Source of the DNA: an uncultured bacterium
GTDB lineage: Bacteria; Bacteroidota; Ignavibacteria; UBA10030; BY39
Reading direction: 5' to 3'
DNA length: 64,000 bases
NCBI GenBank assembly: GCA_937967455.1
Contig: CALCJK010000012.1
Location: 195,422-259,421, forward strand
Part shown: positions 1 to 10,451 of the stretch, piece after piece
Position numbering within the stretch: position 1 is the stretch's first letter
Layout of the letters: the number at the start of each line of letters is the position of its first letter
Notes under the pieces: model-generated
The model's input: the letters and a program-made list of their open reading frames with translations, nothing else
Told to the model about the DNA's origin: nothing
Database searches by the model: none
Position numbers and translations under genes: made by a program

Positions 1-1
1 T

Positions 2-1432
2 AGAGGAATAGCAGTTATTGTTGATGTTGTATTTAATCACCTAAACGAAACAAGTGCGCTCTGGCAAATGGCTCCAAATGAAGATATAAATCCTTATTTT
101 AAAAGGTGTAATCAGTTAAATTATAATGAAGACCAGCTCTGTTTTTTCAAGGATCTCGACCATTGGGCTAATGAAACTCAAGAGTTAGTTTATACAACAT
201 TAAAGATGTTTATAGATGAATATAAAGTTGATGGATTTAGATATGATTTAACTCAAGGCATTGGCTGGAATATTAATGAACCAACAAAAGGCATCTTGGG
301 TTGGGCAAATCGCATTCATCAAGAATATGCTGGAAGCATTTATCAGATTGCAGAACATCTTCCAGAAAGTCCAGCATTGTTATATTATAGTGGACTTACA
401 AGTGGTTGGCACGATAGCTTTCGTGATGAGATCTTCTGGGAGGTGATTTATCGTAATCGCTCACTTCTAAATTTTGAAAATTTGATAATCGACCTCGGTG
501 CGTATCCTGGAAATGATACGCCAGGTTCACCATCGCGTTATGCAAATAGAACAGAACCAGTCAATGCAACAGTAAATCACGATGAACAATCTCTAATTTA
601 TGAGATGATAACATTCCAAGGTGTACCTCTTGAAGAGGCAATTATTCGTGATAAATTGTATGCAACATTTATGTTTACCTCTCTGGGAATTCCAATGTTA
701 TGGCAAGGGATGGAGTTCAGCGCACCACGTGGATGGCAAAACGATAACGAAAAGTTATCATATCGACCAGTAGAATTTTATCTCTATCCAACATCAAGAG
801 GTCAATCACATTATAATTATTATAAAAAACTGATATTCCAACGGTTGCATAATCCAGCTCTCTACAATGGTGTGTTATTAAAACTTTATCGATATGATTC
901 ACAGAGAACTTTGGTATGGGGGTTCGAAGATACACTTACTGGTTCTAAAGTTATGTGTATAGCAAACTTGAGTGGTATTCAGCAAACTATAACAAATGTT
1001 CCATGGCTTTCTACTGGTGAATGGTTTGATATTTTTGATCAGAGTGTGATGATTGTAAATTCTATTCCTATTCCATCTTTAATAATCGATGCTTATACAG
1101 CGAAAATTTATTCAAGTAAATCAGATAGTGCTTTATTAGGTATCGAAAGTTTCGTAAAATCGATACCTGAACAATTTTATTTATATCAAAATTATCCGAA
1201 TCCTTTTAATCCATTAACTAATATTAGATTTGATATACCTATCTCAGGTATTGTTAGTTTAAAGGTTTATAATGTTCTTGGTGAGGAGGTTGCTATTCTA
1301 ATTAATGATGAGATGAAGGCTGGCAGTTACATTGTCAATTTTAATGCCTCTCATCTAACAAGTGGAGTTTACTTTTATAAATTAAATATAGATAATTTTT
1401 CATCAATCAAAAAAATGTTGCTATTGAAATGA
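2..1432 (+). CDS. GH13 alpha-amylase/branching-enzyme family protein with T9SS C-terminal sorting domain (5' end truncated by window)
   Basis: The frame is open upstream of the listed ATG to base 2 (RGIAVIVDVVFNHLNE = GH13 region I). DGFRYD (region II), IAEHLPES (III) and VNHDEQ (IV) are present. The C-terminus YQNYPNPFNP...SGVYFYKL...KKMLLLK is T9SS type A-like. Confidence 0.9.
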   Translation, partial: RGIAVIVDVVFNHLNETSALWQMAPNEDINPYFKRCNQLNYNEDQLCFFKDLDHWANETQELVYTTLKMFIDEYKVDGFRYDLTQGIGWNINEPTKGILGWANRIHQEYAGSIYQIAEHLPESPALLYYSGLTSGWHDSFRDEIFWEVIYRNRSLLNFENLIIDLGAYPGNDTPGSPSRYANRTEPVNATVNHDEQSLIYEMITFQGVPLEEAIIRDKLYATFMFTSLGIPMLWQGMEFSAPRGWQNDNEKLSYRPVEFYLYPTSRGQSHYNYYKKLIFQRLHNPALYNGVLLKLYRYDSQRTLVWGFEDTLTGSKVMCIANLSGIQQTITNVPWLSTGEWFDIFDQSVMIVNSIPIPSLIIDAYTAKIYSSKSDSALLGIESFVKSIPEQFYLYQNYPNPFNPLTNIRFDIPISGIVSLKVYNVLGEEVAILINDEMKAGSYIVNFNASHLTSGVYFYKLNIDNFSSIKKMLLLK

Positions 1433-1450
1433 TTTTTAATTAAACCTTAG

Positions 1451-1487
1451 AGCCGATTCTTCTTTAACTAAGAGAATCGGCTTTTTT
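1451..1487 (+). terminator. Rho-independent terminator
   Basis: AGCCGATTCT ... AGAATCGGCT perfect 10-bp stem followed by a T tract, 18 nt after the amylase stop. Confidence 0.9.
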
Positions 1488-1690
1488 GTTGAAAGTAATT
1501 TTTGGAAAGTTGAAAATCTAAAAAATATTTGGCATATATTATTATCTGAAAACACCAACATACTTTTGGATATTGAATATTTATACTTATATTTATACAT
1601 AGTTTGTGAAAATTATGAGATATTAGACCTACCTAAATTGAAAATATCCCTGAATTCACACTTTATTAGACGAAATAATAACTCACTAAA

Positions 1691-3229
1691 ATGAAAGAAA
1701 AGAACATTTTACGCGATATTTTTGATACCATTAAGGAGGGCGTCTTAATCCTTGATACTAACTACAATATAGAACTGGCGAATCAGAGCTTTCTTGAACT
1801 TTTTAAAGTTAATAACACCTCAGTAATTGGGAAATCCTTCTTTGAAATTCTTGATAGATCCCTCGACAAGAGTGAGATTCGGAAGATATTTGAGGGTTTA
1901 AAATCAAAGAATGAAGCAGCTAGTAAATTCAGATTTAATAAATCTATTCCTTCTACCGGTGAGAAAATTATATTGTTTAATGCAAGGAATTTGACTTCGG
2001 AATTTTTTCCATCACATATATTTGTTGTTTTTCAAGATATAACTGAAAATGAAAATCACAAAATTAGAATTCAACAAATTGAAAAGCAGCTAATTACTGC
2101 ACAAAGATTGGAATCAATTGCACTTTTAGCTAGTGGAATTGCACACGATTTAAACAATATATTTGGAGTTATTATTGGCTTTTCGGATCTATCAATGAAA
2201 TCAATTGGGACAAATCATCCTTTATCAGAAAACTTAATGCGCATTAGCGATTCTGCATTAAAAGGTGCACAGATAACAAGGCAACTGTTGGCATTTTCTC
2301 GTAGGCAAGTTATTTCTCCTCAGGATATTAATTTAAATGATATAGTAAAAGATACTTTAAAATTGTTATCAAAAACTCTGGGTGAACATATTGAACTTAA
2401 TTTTATACCTGAAAAAAACTTAAGAACAATTTATGCAGATCCAATACAAGTAGAGCAAATTTTAATGAATCTTTGCATTAATGCCAGAGATGCAATGCCC
2501 AATGGGGGTAAATTAATAATTGAAACTTCAAATGTGAATCTTGATCAAGAATATATCGATACACATATAAGTGCAAAAATTGGGAGTTATACATTACTTA
2601 CAATTACCGATACAGGTGAGGGAATGAGTGATGATGTAAAAAGTAAAATATTTGAACCTTTCTTTACAACAAAAGAAAGTGGTAAGGGTACCGGTTTGGG
2701 ATTATCAGTTGTGCATGGTATTGTCTATCAACACAATGGTTTTATAAATGTTTATAGTGAGCTTGGTAAAGGTACAACATTTAAGATTTATTTTCCATCT
2801 GTGGATCGACCAGCAATCGGGAGAGGAGATTATAGAAAAGAAGAGATTCCTGGTGGAAAAGAAAAAATATTATTGGTTGAAGATGAAAAAGGTTTAAGAG
2901 AAATGTTAAAGGCAACACTTGAGAGTTTTGGGTATTTTGTGTTTCATGCGAGTAACGGTGAAGAAGCTCTAAAAATTATTTATGAATGTAAAGAAAAAAT
3001 AGATATGATTATATCTGATGTTATAATGCCAAAGATGAGTGGGAAACAGCTGTATGAGAAATTAAAAGAAACAAACTATAAGGGTCCGTTTTTATTTATA
3101 AGCGGTTATACACAGAATGTAATACATCATAATTTTATACTGGATAGCGAAATAGAGGTTTTAATGAAACCATTTACCCCTGTTGAACTTGGTAGGAAAG
3201 TACGAAGTTTACTAGATAAAAGCTTGTAA
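1691..3229 (+). CDS. PAS hybrid sensor histidine kinase with C-terminal receiver domain
   Basis: N-terminal PAS, HisKA (SGIAHDLNNIFGVI), HATPase (NARDAMPNGG, TDTGEGM, GKGTGLGLSVV), receiver (LLVEDEKGLR, IISDVIMPKMSG, LMKPF). Confidence 0.92.
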   Translation: MKEKNILRDIFDTIKEGVLILDTNYNIELANQSFLELFKVNNTSVIGKSFFEILDRSLDKSEIRKIFEGLKSKNEAASKFRFNKSIPSTGEKIILFNARNLTSEFFPSHIFVVFQDITENENHKIRIQQIEKQLITAQRLESIALLASGIAHDLNNIFGVIIGFSDLSMKSIGTNHPLSENLMRISDSALKGAQITRQLLAFSRRQVISPQDINLNDIVKDTLKLLSKTLGEHIELNFIPEKNLRTIYADPIQVEQILMNLCINARDAMPNGGKLIIETSNVNLDQEYIDTHISAKIGSYTLLTITDTGEGMSDDVKSKIFEPFFTTKESGKGTGLGLSVVHGIVYQHNGFINVYSELGKGTTFKIYFPSVDRPAIGRGDYRKEEIPGGKEKILLVEDEKGLREMLKATLESFGYFVFHASNGEEALKIIYECKEKIDMIISDVIMPKMSGKQLYEKLKETNYKGPFLFISGYTQNVIHHNFILDSEIEVLMKPFTPVELGRKVRSLLDKSL

Positions 3230-3279
3230 AAATTTTAATATTTTTTTATATTTACAAATGTTTAAAAAAATTGTACATT

Positions 3280-3543
3280 ATGCCAACATATACATATAAA
3301 TGCAAGAATTGTGAGAATGTTTTTGAGAAATTTCAGAAGATGAATTCTGATCCATTAAAGATTTGTCCTGTATGTAATCAAGAAGCACTAACTCGTATAA
3401 TCGATGGTGGGGCAGGATTAATTTTCAAGGGTAATGGATTTTATATAACTGATTATAAAAAATCAGGTTCGTCAAACACCAATAAAACAAGTTCTACTAT
3501 AAAAAAGTCGTTTGAAGATAAGAATAACCCGAGTGAGAAGTAA
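3280..3543 (+). CDS. FmdB-family zinc-ribbon protein
   Basis: MPTYTYKCKNCENVFEKFQKM...CPVCNQEALTRIIDGGAG. The ATG at 3280 is preferred to the listed TTG at 3271. Confidence 0.85.
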   Translation: MPTYTYKCKNCENVFEKFQKMNSDPLKICPVCNQEALTRIIDGGAGLIFKGNGFYITDYKKSGSSNTNKTSSTIKKSFEDKNNPSEK

Positions 3544-3546
3544 TAG

Positions 3547-3900
3547 TTAAAAAGCATTTTGCAAATGTTCTATAATCGGTTTTCCTTTTTGCCACTTTAT
3601 TGATACCACATCAAATCTTGCTTCAATATTTGTTATATTTTTTTCATAGAGATAGCCCTCTGCAACTTTCCTGAGCTGTTTTCTTTTTCCGATAGTAATT
3701 GATTCTTCTGGTTCTCCGTATTCTTCTGAACTTCTGGATTTGACTTCCACAAAAACAATAATTCCACTGTCTTCAGCAATTAAGTCGATTTCTCCGCGTT
3801 CGAAATAATAATTTTTTTCAAGAATTTTATATCCCTTCTCAGTCAGGAATTTTTCAGCTAAACTTTCTGCATTTGTTCCTTTTTTTCTTGTGTTTCTCAT
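3547..3900 (-). CDS. YraN/UPF0102 family endonuclease-like protein
   Basis: GTNAESLAEKFLTEKGYKILEKNYYFERGEIDLIAED...IVFVEVKSRSS. Confidence 0.92.
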   Translation of the reverse strand: MRNTRKKGTNAESLAEKFLTEKGYKILEKNYYFERGEIDLIAEDSGIIVFVEVKSRSSEEYGEPEESITIGKRKQLRKVAEGYLYEKNITNIEARFDVVSIKWQKGKPIIEHLQNAF

Positions 3901-4523
3901 TTTTTATGAACCTTGAAACTTTTCCTGTGAATATCAGTAAGTCCGAATTTTTTTATTGCCTCGATATGCTCTCTTGTTCCATATCCTTTATTTTTTGCAA
4001 ATTTATATTCTGGATACTGTTTATCATATTGTAACATAATTTCATCTCTTACAACTTTTGCAATAATTGAGGCAGCTGCTATTGTGTAACATCTGGAGTC
4101 GCCATCAACAATTTTTTTTGCAGGTATGTTGATTTCTGCAAAATAAGGACCATCAACTAATAAAAATTCAGGGGTTGGAATAAGCTCATCGATTGCTTTA
4201 TGCATTGCCCTGAATGTAGCATTTAAAATATTAATTTCATCGATAACATTATTATCAACAATTCCAATACCAATGCTTAAAGCTTTAGATTTTATTATTT
4301 CATAAAGTTCATATCTTTTTTTGGATGAGAGTAATTTTGAATCTTTAATTCCGTCCAATTTTAGATGACGGGGAAATATCACTGCAGCTGCAACTACTGG
4401 ACCAGCTAAAGGTCCACGACCTGCTTCGTCAACTCCAGCAATAAATCGCATTCCATTTTTCCATAATTCATTTTCAAAGGTTAAATGTTCAATTGTGTTA
4501 TCAATATTTTTCTCAGAATTCAT
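3897..4523 (-). CDS. rnhB: Ribonuclease HII
   Basis: AGVDEAGRGPLAGPVVAAAVIF, DSKLLS, YTIAAASIIAKVVRD, NKGYGTREH. Overlaps the downstream YraN start. Confidence 0.95.
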   Translation of the reverse strand: MNSEKNIDNTIEHLTFENELWKNGMRFIAGVDEAGRGPLAGPVVAAAVIFPRHLKLDGIKDSKLLSSKKRYELYEIIKSKALSIGIGIVDNNVIDEINILNATFRAMHKAIDELIPTPEFLLVDGPYFAEINIPAKKIVDGDSRCYTIAAASIIAKVVRDEIMLQYDKQYPEYKFAKNKGYGTREHIEAIKKFGLTDIHRKSFKVHKK

Positions 4524-6300
4524 TGATTAAACCAAAATGAATTTTTGTTTGACTTAAAATATCACCTCTACCAAGTGCAAGAGAAACACCAATAATACCT
4601 AGTTTAGTTTGAACTCTCATTCCAACTCCATAACCAAATTTAAAAGCTTCAGATTTTTCTTGTGTATTTGGATCTTTTCTGAAATAATAACCTGTATCAA
4701 AGAATCCATAAAAAAAAGATCGCTTCCCAATTAAAAACCTATATTCAAAATTTGTCCAGTAAACTCGTGAACCTAAAAACTGGTTTTCTCTATAACCTCT
4801 TAAACTAAATGTACCACCTAATCTGTACATATCACTAATTTCAATTTTTGAACTATTTAGATGCTTTCCGTGAATGCCAAACATCATTACCTGTTTAGTG
4901 AATATTAATTTATAAATTTCTAAATCGAAGCTATAGCGTTGTAATGAAATTGATTGTGAAAGTGAATATAATTTTTTCCTACCATAAAAATAATCATTTC
5001 TAAAATAAATTCCATTTGTTGGATTATATACATAATCTCGCGTATCGTAATTTACTTCCAACCCTAAAGCAAAAGTTCCGCTATTTGATATTTGTGTAAT
5101 AAATTGTGGATTGGAGTTGATAATATTGTCCTGACTGAGGATTGTACTGGCTGATAATAATTCACTTATCATAAATTCCATTTTAAGTTCGCCGTATCGT
5201 TTTATGTAAATTGTATCCTGTTTACGCTGGTAAAAATAGCTTTTTAGATTTACAGGGTAATTCAATAACCAGGGTTCTGTGTATCTTATTCCAATTTCCT
5301 GAGAAAATTTTTCGTCCTTAGACCATCTAAAATTTAACTTTCTCGCTGTCCCGAACAAATTTCTCATTGATATTTCAGCAGTGCCAATAAAATAGCCTTT
5401 TTCATCCAAATTACCAGGTAAATATCCAATAACTCCATCAAAAAAGTTTGTGTTACCTTCGGTCAACTTTATTAGTATTCCTGTTGAAATGAAATTTTCT
5501 TTATTGCTCGAAATATTTGTGTTGTGTTTATCATCATTCGGAGTATTGATTAGATAGAGAATTGGATCTTCAATATTATCAAACAATTGCATCTTATACA
5601 GACGAGATGTAATTTTCTTAAATTTTTTGTGATTATAAATTTCTCCAGGTTTTATTCTTAATTCTCTGATTATAATATTGGAACGTGTCTCTTTATTACC
5701 ATCAATTTTAATCTGTTCAATCTTTGCTCTTCCTTTCTCATCAATTTCAATTTCAACAGTAAATGTTTTTGTTGAGTCATTAATTTGTATATTGTTGATT
5801 TTTATTGTTGTGAGAGGAAATCCGTTGTTTTCATATAATGATAAAATGTTTTCAATATCAGTTTCGAGCAAATTTTTATTCAAGCAGGTTCCGGATTTAG
5901 TTTCCATTAAAGTCATAAGTTCATCTAAATTGAAATGAGTATTTCCAACAATGAATATTTTATCAATTTTATACTGCTCTTCAGGAATTATTGTTATGAA
6001 AATATCCACTGATGAGGTATCAATGGTTGTTGCTATTGAGTCCAGATATATTTTAACATCAAAATAGCATTCATTCTGAAATAGTTGGTTTAATTTAGAA
6101 AATGCTTCATCTATTGTTTGATTTGAGTAGATTGAGTTCTTTAAAAATATAATACTTTTAAGCAAATAATCTGTACTAATAGCTGTGTATGGTTGATGAA
6201 TTATAATATTTCGGATTTTAGGTGTGTTAAAGGCAAGGGAATGAAGTAATAATAAAATTAGGAGTAATAAAAAAAAATTTTTCGGAATTTTTTTAAACAT
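4513..6300 (-). CDS. Omp85/BamA-like outer-membrane protein with POTRA domains
   Basis: POTRA-like repeats, then a C-terminal barrel with RLGGTFSLRGYRENQFLGSR...FFDTGYYF...GYGVGMRVQTKLGIIGVSLALG and a terminal Phe. Confidence 0.85.
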   Translation of the reverse strand: MFKKIPKNFFLLLLILLLLHSLAFNTPKIRNIIIHQPYTAISTDYLLKSIIFLKNSIYSNQTIDEAFSKLNQLFQNECYFDVKIYLDSIATTIDTSSVDIFITIIPEEQYKIDKIFIVGNTHFNLDELMTLMETKSGTCLNKNLLETDIENILSLYENNGFPLTTIKINNIQINDSTKTFTVEIEIDEKGRAKIEQIKIDGNKETRSNIIIRELRIKPGEIYNHKKFKKITSRLYKMQLFDNIEDPILYLINTPNDDKHNTNISSNKENFISTGILIKLTEGNTNFFDGVIGYLPGNLDEKGYFIGTAEISMRNLFGTARKLNFRWSKDEKFSQEIGIRYTEPWLLNYPVNLKSYFYQRKQDTIYIKRYGELKMEFMISELLSASTILSQDNIINSNPQFITQISNSGTFALGLEVNYDTRDYVYNPTNGIYFRNDYFYGRKKLYSLSQSISLQRYSFDLEIYKLIFTKQVMMFGIHGKHLNSSKIEISDMYRLGGTFSLRGYRENQFLGSRVYWTNFEYRFLIGKRSFFYGFFDTGYYFRKDPNTQEKSEAFKFGYGVGMRVQTKLGIIGVSLALGRGDILSQTKIHFGLINEF

Positions 6301-6324
6301 TAAAACATTTTGGCAAATTATAAT

Positions 6325-7614
6325 TTATCTTGGTCTTTGCCATATATCCCAGATTGGTGTTATAAGTTTATAATCGCCAAAGCCAGACTCATCAACGAAC
6401 ACGAATTGTCGGTTTAATTGGTAATAATACCAAACCTCATAGGGTTTTGAATCAATATCAAAAGGATGTCTATCTACATTATTTGGTGAGCCAAAAATTA
6501 TGAAAATCATACCCATATCTGTCTTCCAGCCCTCAATATAATGCTTAAAATTTTTATTTGCATATTCCACTCTTGAATAGTATTCTTCCATTAATTCATT
6601 ACGTTCAGTATTTGGTGTAGGGTCTTTTTTCTTCCAGAGTTCTTTGAATGCTATTACTTTTTCATTAAGAGGTAAAGCTTTAATTCTTTTTAGCTCGGCT
6701 ACGTTCTCAATATAAATCATCTGATCAATAGCGGCATCAAGATCTATAATTGAGGTTGGCATTCCACGCCAATGTATCGAAAATGGTTTTGTAACTGTAA
6801 ATTTAAAATTTTCCTCCGATGTGTCACGTAAATGTTTTGGAGATACTATTACATTCAAAATATACTCTCCCATTGGAAGTTCATCTGAATTTACTTTAAA
6901 GAAAATAGCATTCTTCGTTAACTGTAACGGATGCTTTGAAGAACCTGAACGAAGAGCTTTCCTCTCTTTCAAAATTTCGTAATCTATCTGTAATGAATCG
7001 GCTGAAAGATAATTATATACCTCCAAAAATACATGGAATCCATCAGGCAAATCCACTACATTACCTGATATATTTGGTGAAATGATTTTTTTATCTCCTT
7101 CAAATGTAAGTTTGTTCAAAATCATTATATCTGATGTAGAAAATTTTGTATTACTATAATTTCTTAATTCAATGGATTTCATTGCATTGATATATTTCTT
7201 TGTTTGATTATCTCGTAACTGAACTTTAACAAAATATTTGCCAGAAGGTAATAGAAAAGATTGTTGACTTAACTTATAGTGCCTTGGCGATATTGTTTCC
7301 TCATAAATATCAGTTTTAATAGTTTCATTCCAGAGTTTTTCTTTTATAAGATTTTTATTTGAATCAAACAAGGATATTGTCAATTCATAATTTGCAGTAA
7401 ATGTAAGACCTTCTTTCATAAAAAAAATGTTTTCATAAGGCACTTGTATGTATATATCTAATCTGCTACCAGTGCCACTATCAGGTGCAAAGCCCATAAG
7501 ATCGAAGAATAAAGTTGGTACATCCAGGTCAGGTTGTTTGCGGGTTTCCACCTGTGAGAGTGAAAGACTGTTGATAAAACAAAAAATAAAGAGTATTTTT
7601 AAATATATTTTCAT
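6325..7614 (-). CDS. GWxTD domain-containing secreted protein
   Basis: Signal peptide. C-terminal EYYSRVEYANKNFKHYIEGWKTDMGMIFIIFGSPNNVDRHPF...YEVWYYY. Confidence 0.85.
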   Translation of the reverse strand: MKIYLKILFIFCFINSLSLSQVETRKQPDLDVPTLFFDLMGFAPDSGTGSRLDIYIQVPYENIFFMKEGLTFTANYELTISLFDSNKNLIKEKLWNETIKTDIYEETISPRHYKLSQQSFLLPSGKYFVKVQLRDNQTKKYINAMKSIELRNYSNTKFSTSDIMILNKLTFEGDKKIISPNISGNVVDLPDGFHVFLEVYNYLSADSLQIDYEILKERKALRSGSSKHPLQLTKNAIFFKVNSDELPMGEYILNVIVSPKHLRDTSEENFKFTVTKPFSIHWRGMPTSIIDLDAAIDQMIYIENVAELKRIKALPLNEKVIAFKELWKKKDPTPNTERNELMEEYYSRVEYANKNFKHYIEGWKTDMGMIFIIFGSPNNVDRHPFDIDSKPYEVWYYYQLNRQFVFVDESGFGDYKLITPIWDIWQRPR

Positions 7615-7617
7615 AAA

Positions 7618-8916
7618 TTACTTTCTTTGTTTAGTTAATTCAGCAATTAGATCATATTCTAAATAATCAACGATTTTTACGTAATAAAAATTTCCTATAG
7701 ACAGAGAATATGTGCTATTTATTATTACTTCATTATCAATTTCTGGTGCATCAAATTCAGTCCGCCCATAGGCAATATCTTTCGTTTTGCTATCAATTAA
7801 AACTTTTAATTTTTTACCCAACGACTTACTATTATTTTTCAAATTAATCTCTTTCTGAATGGTCATAATGATATTTTTTCGTTCCTCCTTGATTTCTTTT
7901 GGTATTGGATCACCATATTTTTCTGCATATGTATCTTCTTCCATAGAATAAGTAAAAACACCTAATCTTTCAAACTCCATTTCTTCAACAAATTCTACGA
8001 GTTCATTGAATTCTTTTTCTGATTCTAATGGATAACCAACTATCAAAGAAGTTCTAATTGCAATATTTGGTATTTTAGTTCTAATTTTTTCAATTAACTT
8101 TCGCGTGGAATTTGAACTGATTCCACGCCTCATAGATTTTAAAATTTTATCTGAGATATGCTGAAACGGTATATCAATATATTTACAAATTTTAGGATTA
8201 TCAAATACGCTTATAACATCCTCAGGAAATTTTGAGGGATAAGTGTACATTAATCTGATCCACTCAATTCCTTCGATCCTGGTAATTTTATCAAGCAGCT
8301 CAGCGAGTTTTCGTTTACCATAGATATCTAATCCGTAATAAGTTGTATCTTGTGCAATAAGAATTAGTTCTTTAACACCAAGCATTGCAAGCCGTTCTGC
8401 TTCAATCACAATCCTCTCGATTGGTTTGCTTTGATATTTTCCTCTAATTAAAGGAATAGCACAAAATGAACAGGGATTGTCGCAACCTTCGGAGATTTTA
8501 AGATATGCATAGTGCTTAGGCGTTGTTAAGAGTCTTTCTCCAAGTAATTCATTTTTGAAGTCTATTCCAATTTCTTCAACTACTTCCTCTATTTTGTTTG
8601 TGCCAATGAATCGATCAACCTCTGGGATTTCTTTTTTTAATTCCTGTGTATACCTTTCTGAAAGACAACCCATTACAATAATTTTTTTTAACTTGCCTTC
8701 CTTTTTTAATTTTATAGCTTCAAAAATTGTATCTAGAGATTCTACTTTTGCATCTTCAATGAAACCACATGTGTTTATTACTAGAATATTAGCATCGTTC
8801 GGATTTTCGACAATCTGGTAATTACTTTTTTCTATTTGTTTAAGCAACACTTCTGAATCAACAGTATTTTTAGCACATCCTAAAGTTAAAACTGCTAATT
8901 TATTATTTTTATTCAT
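7618..8916 (-). CDS. rimO: Ribosomal protein S12 methylthiotransferase RimO
   Basis: LAVLTLGCAKNTVDSEVLL, INTCGFIEDAK, radical SAM CDNPCSFCAIPLIRGKYQSKP, C-terminal TRAM-like domain. Confidence 0.95.
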   Translation of the reverse strand: MNKNNKLAVLTLGCAKNTVDSEVLLKQIEKSNYQIVENPNDANILVINTCGFIEDAKVESLDTIFEAIKLKKEGKLKKIIVMGCLSERYTQELKKEIPEVDRFIGTNKIEEVVEEIGIDFKNELLGERLLTTPKHYAYLKISEGCDNPCSFCAIPLIRGKYQSKPIERIVIEAERLAMLGVKELILIAQDTTYYGLDIYGKRKLAELLDKITRIEGIEWIRLMYTYPSKFPEDVISVFDNPKICKYIDIPFQHISDKILKSMRRGISSNSTRKLIEKIRTKIPNIAIRTSLIVGYPLESEKEFNELVEFVEEMEFERLGVFTYSMEEDTYAEKYGDPIPKEIKEERKNIIMTIQKEINLKNNSKSLGKKLKVLIDSKTKDIAYGRTEFDAPEIDNEVIINSTYSLSIGNFYYVKIVDYLEYDLIAELTKQRK

Positions 8917-8921
8917 TCTTA

Positions 8922-9872
8922 TCAGGAAAAAATTATGAAATCTAAGTATAAGTAAAGGACAGGCGAAACAAAAAGCAAACTATCGAATCGATCAAAAAAT
9001 CCACCATGACCTGGAATTATAGAAGAAGAATCTTTTAAAGAAGCATCTCTTTTAATCAACGACTCAACAAGGTCTCCGATCTGTCCAACAGTTCCAATTA
9101 CTAAACCAAAAACAAGAGATTCGTTTAATGTTAGGTATTCAAGTAATAAATATTTTGCTCCTAACGATGCAATTATTGCAAAGATGAAACCCATAAATGC
9201 ACCTTCCCAGGTTTTTTTAGGACTTACTCTTTCAAAAAGTTTGTGTTTACCGAATAACATTCCACCAAAGTAAGCCATTGTATCGCATATCCAGATTATG
9301 CCAAATATTGATATAACTGTATATCCACCCAATAAATAAATTTTTTTGAGGTTTTCGTTAGCAAATGGTTCAAGAAGATCGAAATATCGACTTAATGGAA
9401 AACTGCCCGGTATAAAAAGCTCTCTGATGCCAACTAATGTGCCCATAAAAAGAGAGATATAAAAAATTCCTATCAGGGTTGCTGAGATGTTGAGAATAGC
9501 GCTGCCATTATTCCGAAAAAGTTCAATTATAAGTATCAATAAAATAGTTAAGATGAATATGATTAATATAAGTTGTGCCTGAGAAGGGAAGGGCAGATAA
9601 ATGTTTTGGTTTTCAAAAAAATTTAGGATTTGATATTCAATTTTGTTATGGAAGAATGATGTAACGATAAATATACCTGATATAATTCCTAATATTTTTT
9701 GAGGCTTTGCTCCTTTAATTTCTGTTATACGATAAAATTCTAATTGGGACATTACCGAGAATAAAAGCACAAGCAATAAAAAATATATATCACCTAAGAT
9801 AGACAGAAATAATATAATTGGAATTCCTATTAAGGCTGTAAGTGTTCTGATCGTAAGATTGTTAAGACGCAT
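8922..9872 (-). CDS. cdsA: Phosphatidate cytidylyltransferase
   Basis: C-terminal signature GQIGDLVESLIKRDASLKDSSSIIPGHGGFFDRFDSLLFVSP; polytopic membrane protein. Confidence 0.93.
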   Translation of the reverse strand: MRLNNLTIRTLTALIGIPIILFLSILGDIYFLLLVLLFSVMSQLEFYRITEIKGAKPQKILGIISGIFIVTSFFHNKIEYQILNFFENQNIYLPFPSQAQLILIIFILTILLILIIELFRNNGSAILNISATLIGIFYISLFMGTLVGIRELFIPGSFPLSRYFDLLEPFANENLKKIYLLGGYTVISIFGIIWICDTMAYFGGMLFGKHKLFERVSPKKTWEGAFMGFIFAIIASLGAKYLLLEYLTLNESLVFGLVIGTVGQIGDLVESLIKRDASLKDSSSIIPGHGGFFDRFDSLLFVSPVLYLYLDFIIFS

Positions 9873-10439
9873 TTAGTTGTCTTCGTCTTCTGAGTTCTCA
9901 CCAAATAGATTTATTTGATTCAGATATTCCTGAGCCTCTTTTAAATTAGTTTTTTGCACCATTACATTAACTATTGCCATATCTCCGATTGTTACTCCAT
10001 AAGCATGATCTCGTTGGGAAAAGACCATACAAGGAATTCCAGCACCTTCAAGGTTTGCTTTGACCATTTCCGCTTCATATTCTAAGTTTGTTGTAAAAAC
10101 AACAACCCAATTTTCTGATATTTTAATATGTTCGTCCTTATTGCAAAAAAGTCTGCCACTATGCTCAACTGCGCAGTCAGAACAAACAGCTTTTCCACAA
10201 ATTACACAACATCCTATAGCTTCCACATCTGGATGAACCTCACACATAATATCTTCATCATCCGTTAAAAATTCTGATTGTAAATAACCGCAATGAGGAC
10301 AGAAGATATTTTTATTCGAAAGTACCTCTTCGCAATTAAAACATATTAGAGGTTCTGATTCCTCGAGTGGATAATTACAATCAGGACAAATTTTAATTCC
10401 TTCTTCGTACTCATATCCACAAATTGGACAATACGGCAT
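9873..10439 (-). CDS. Zinc-ribbon / B-box-like zinc-finger protein with C-terminal DUF2007-like domain
   Basis: Repeated CxxC pairs, CEVHPDVEAIGCCVICGKAVCSDCAVEHSGRLFC, and C-terminal VVVFTTNLEYEAEMVKANLEGAGIPCMVFSQ. Confidence 0.75.
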   Translation of the reverse strand: MPYCPICGYEYEEGIKICPDCNYPLEESEPLICFNCEEVLSNKNIFCPHCGYLQSEFLTDDEDIMCEVHPDVEAIGCCVICGKAVCSDCAVEHSGRLFCNKDEHIKISENWVVVFTTNLEYEAEMVKANLEGAGIPCMVFSQRDHAYGVTIGDMAIVNVMVQKTNLKEAQEYLNQINLFGENSEDEDN

Positions 10440-10451
10440 ACTAAATTCCTT

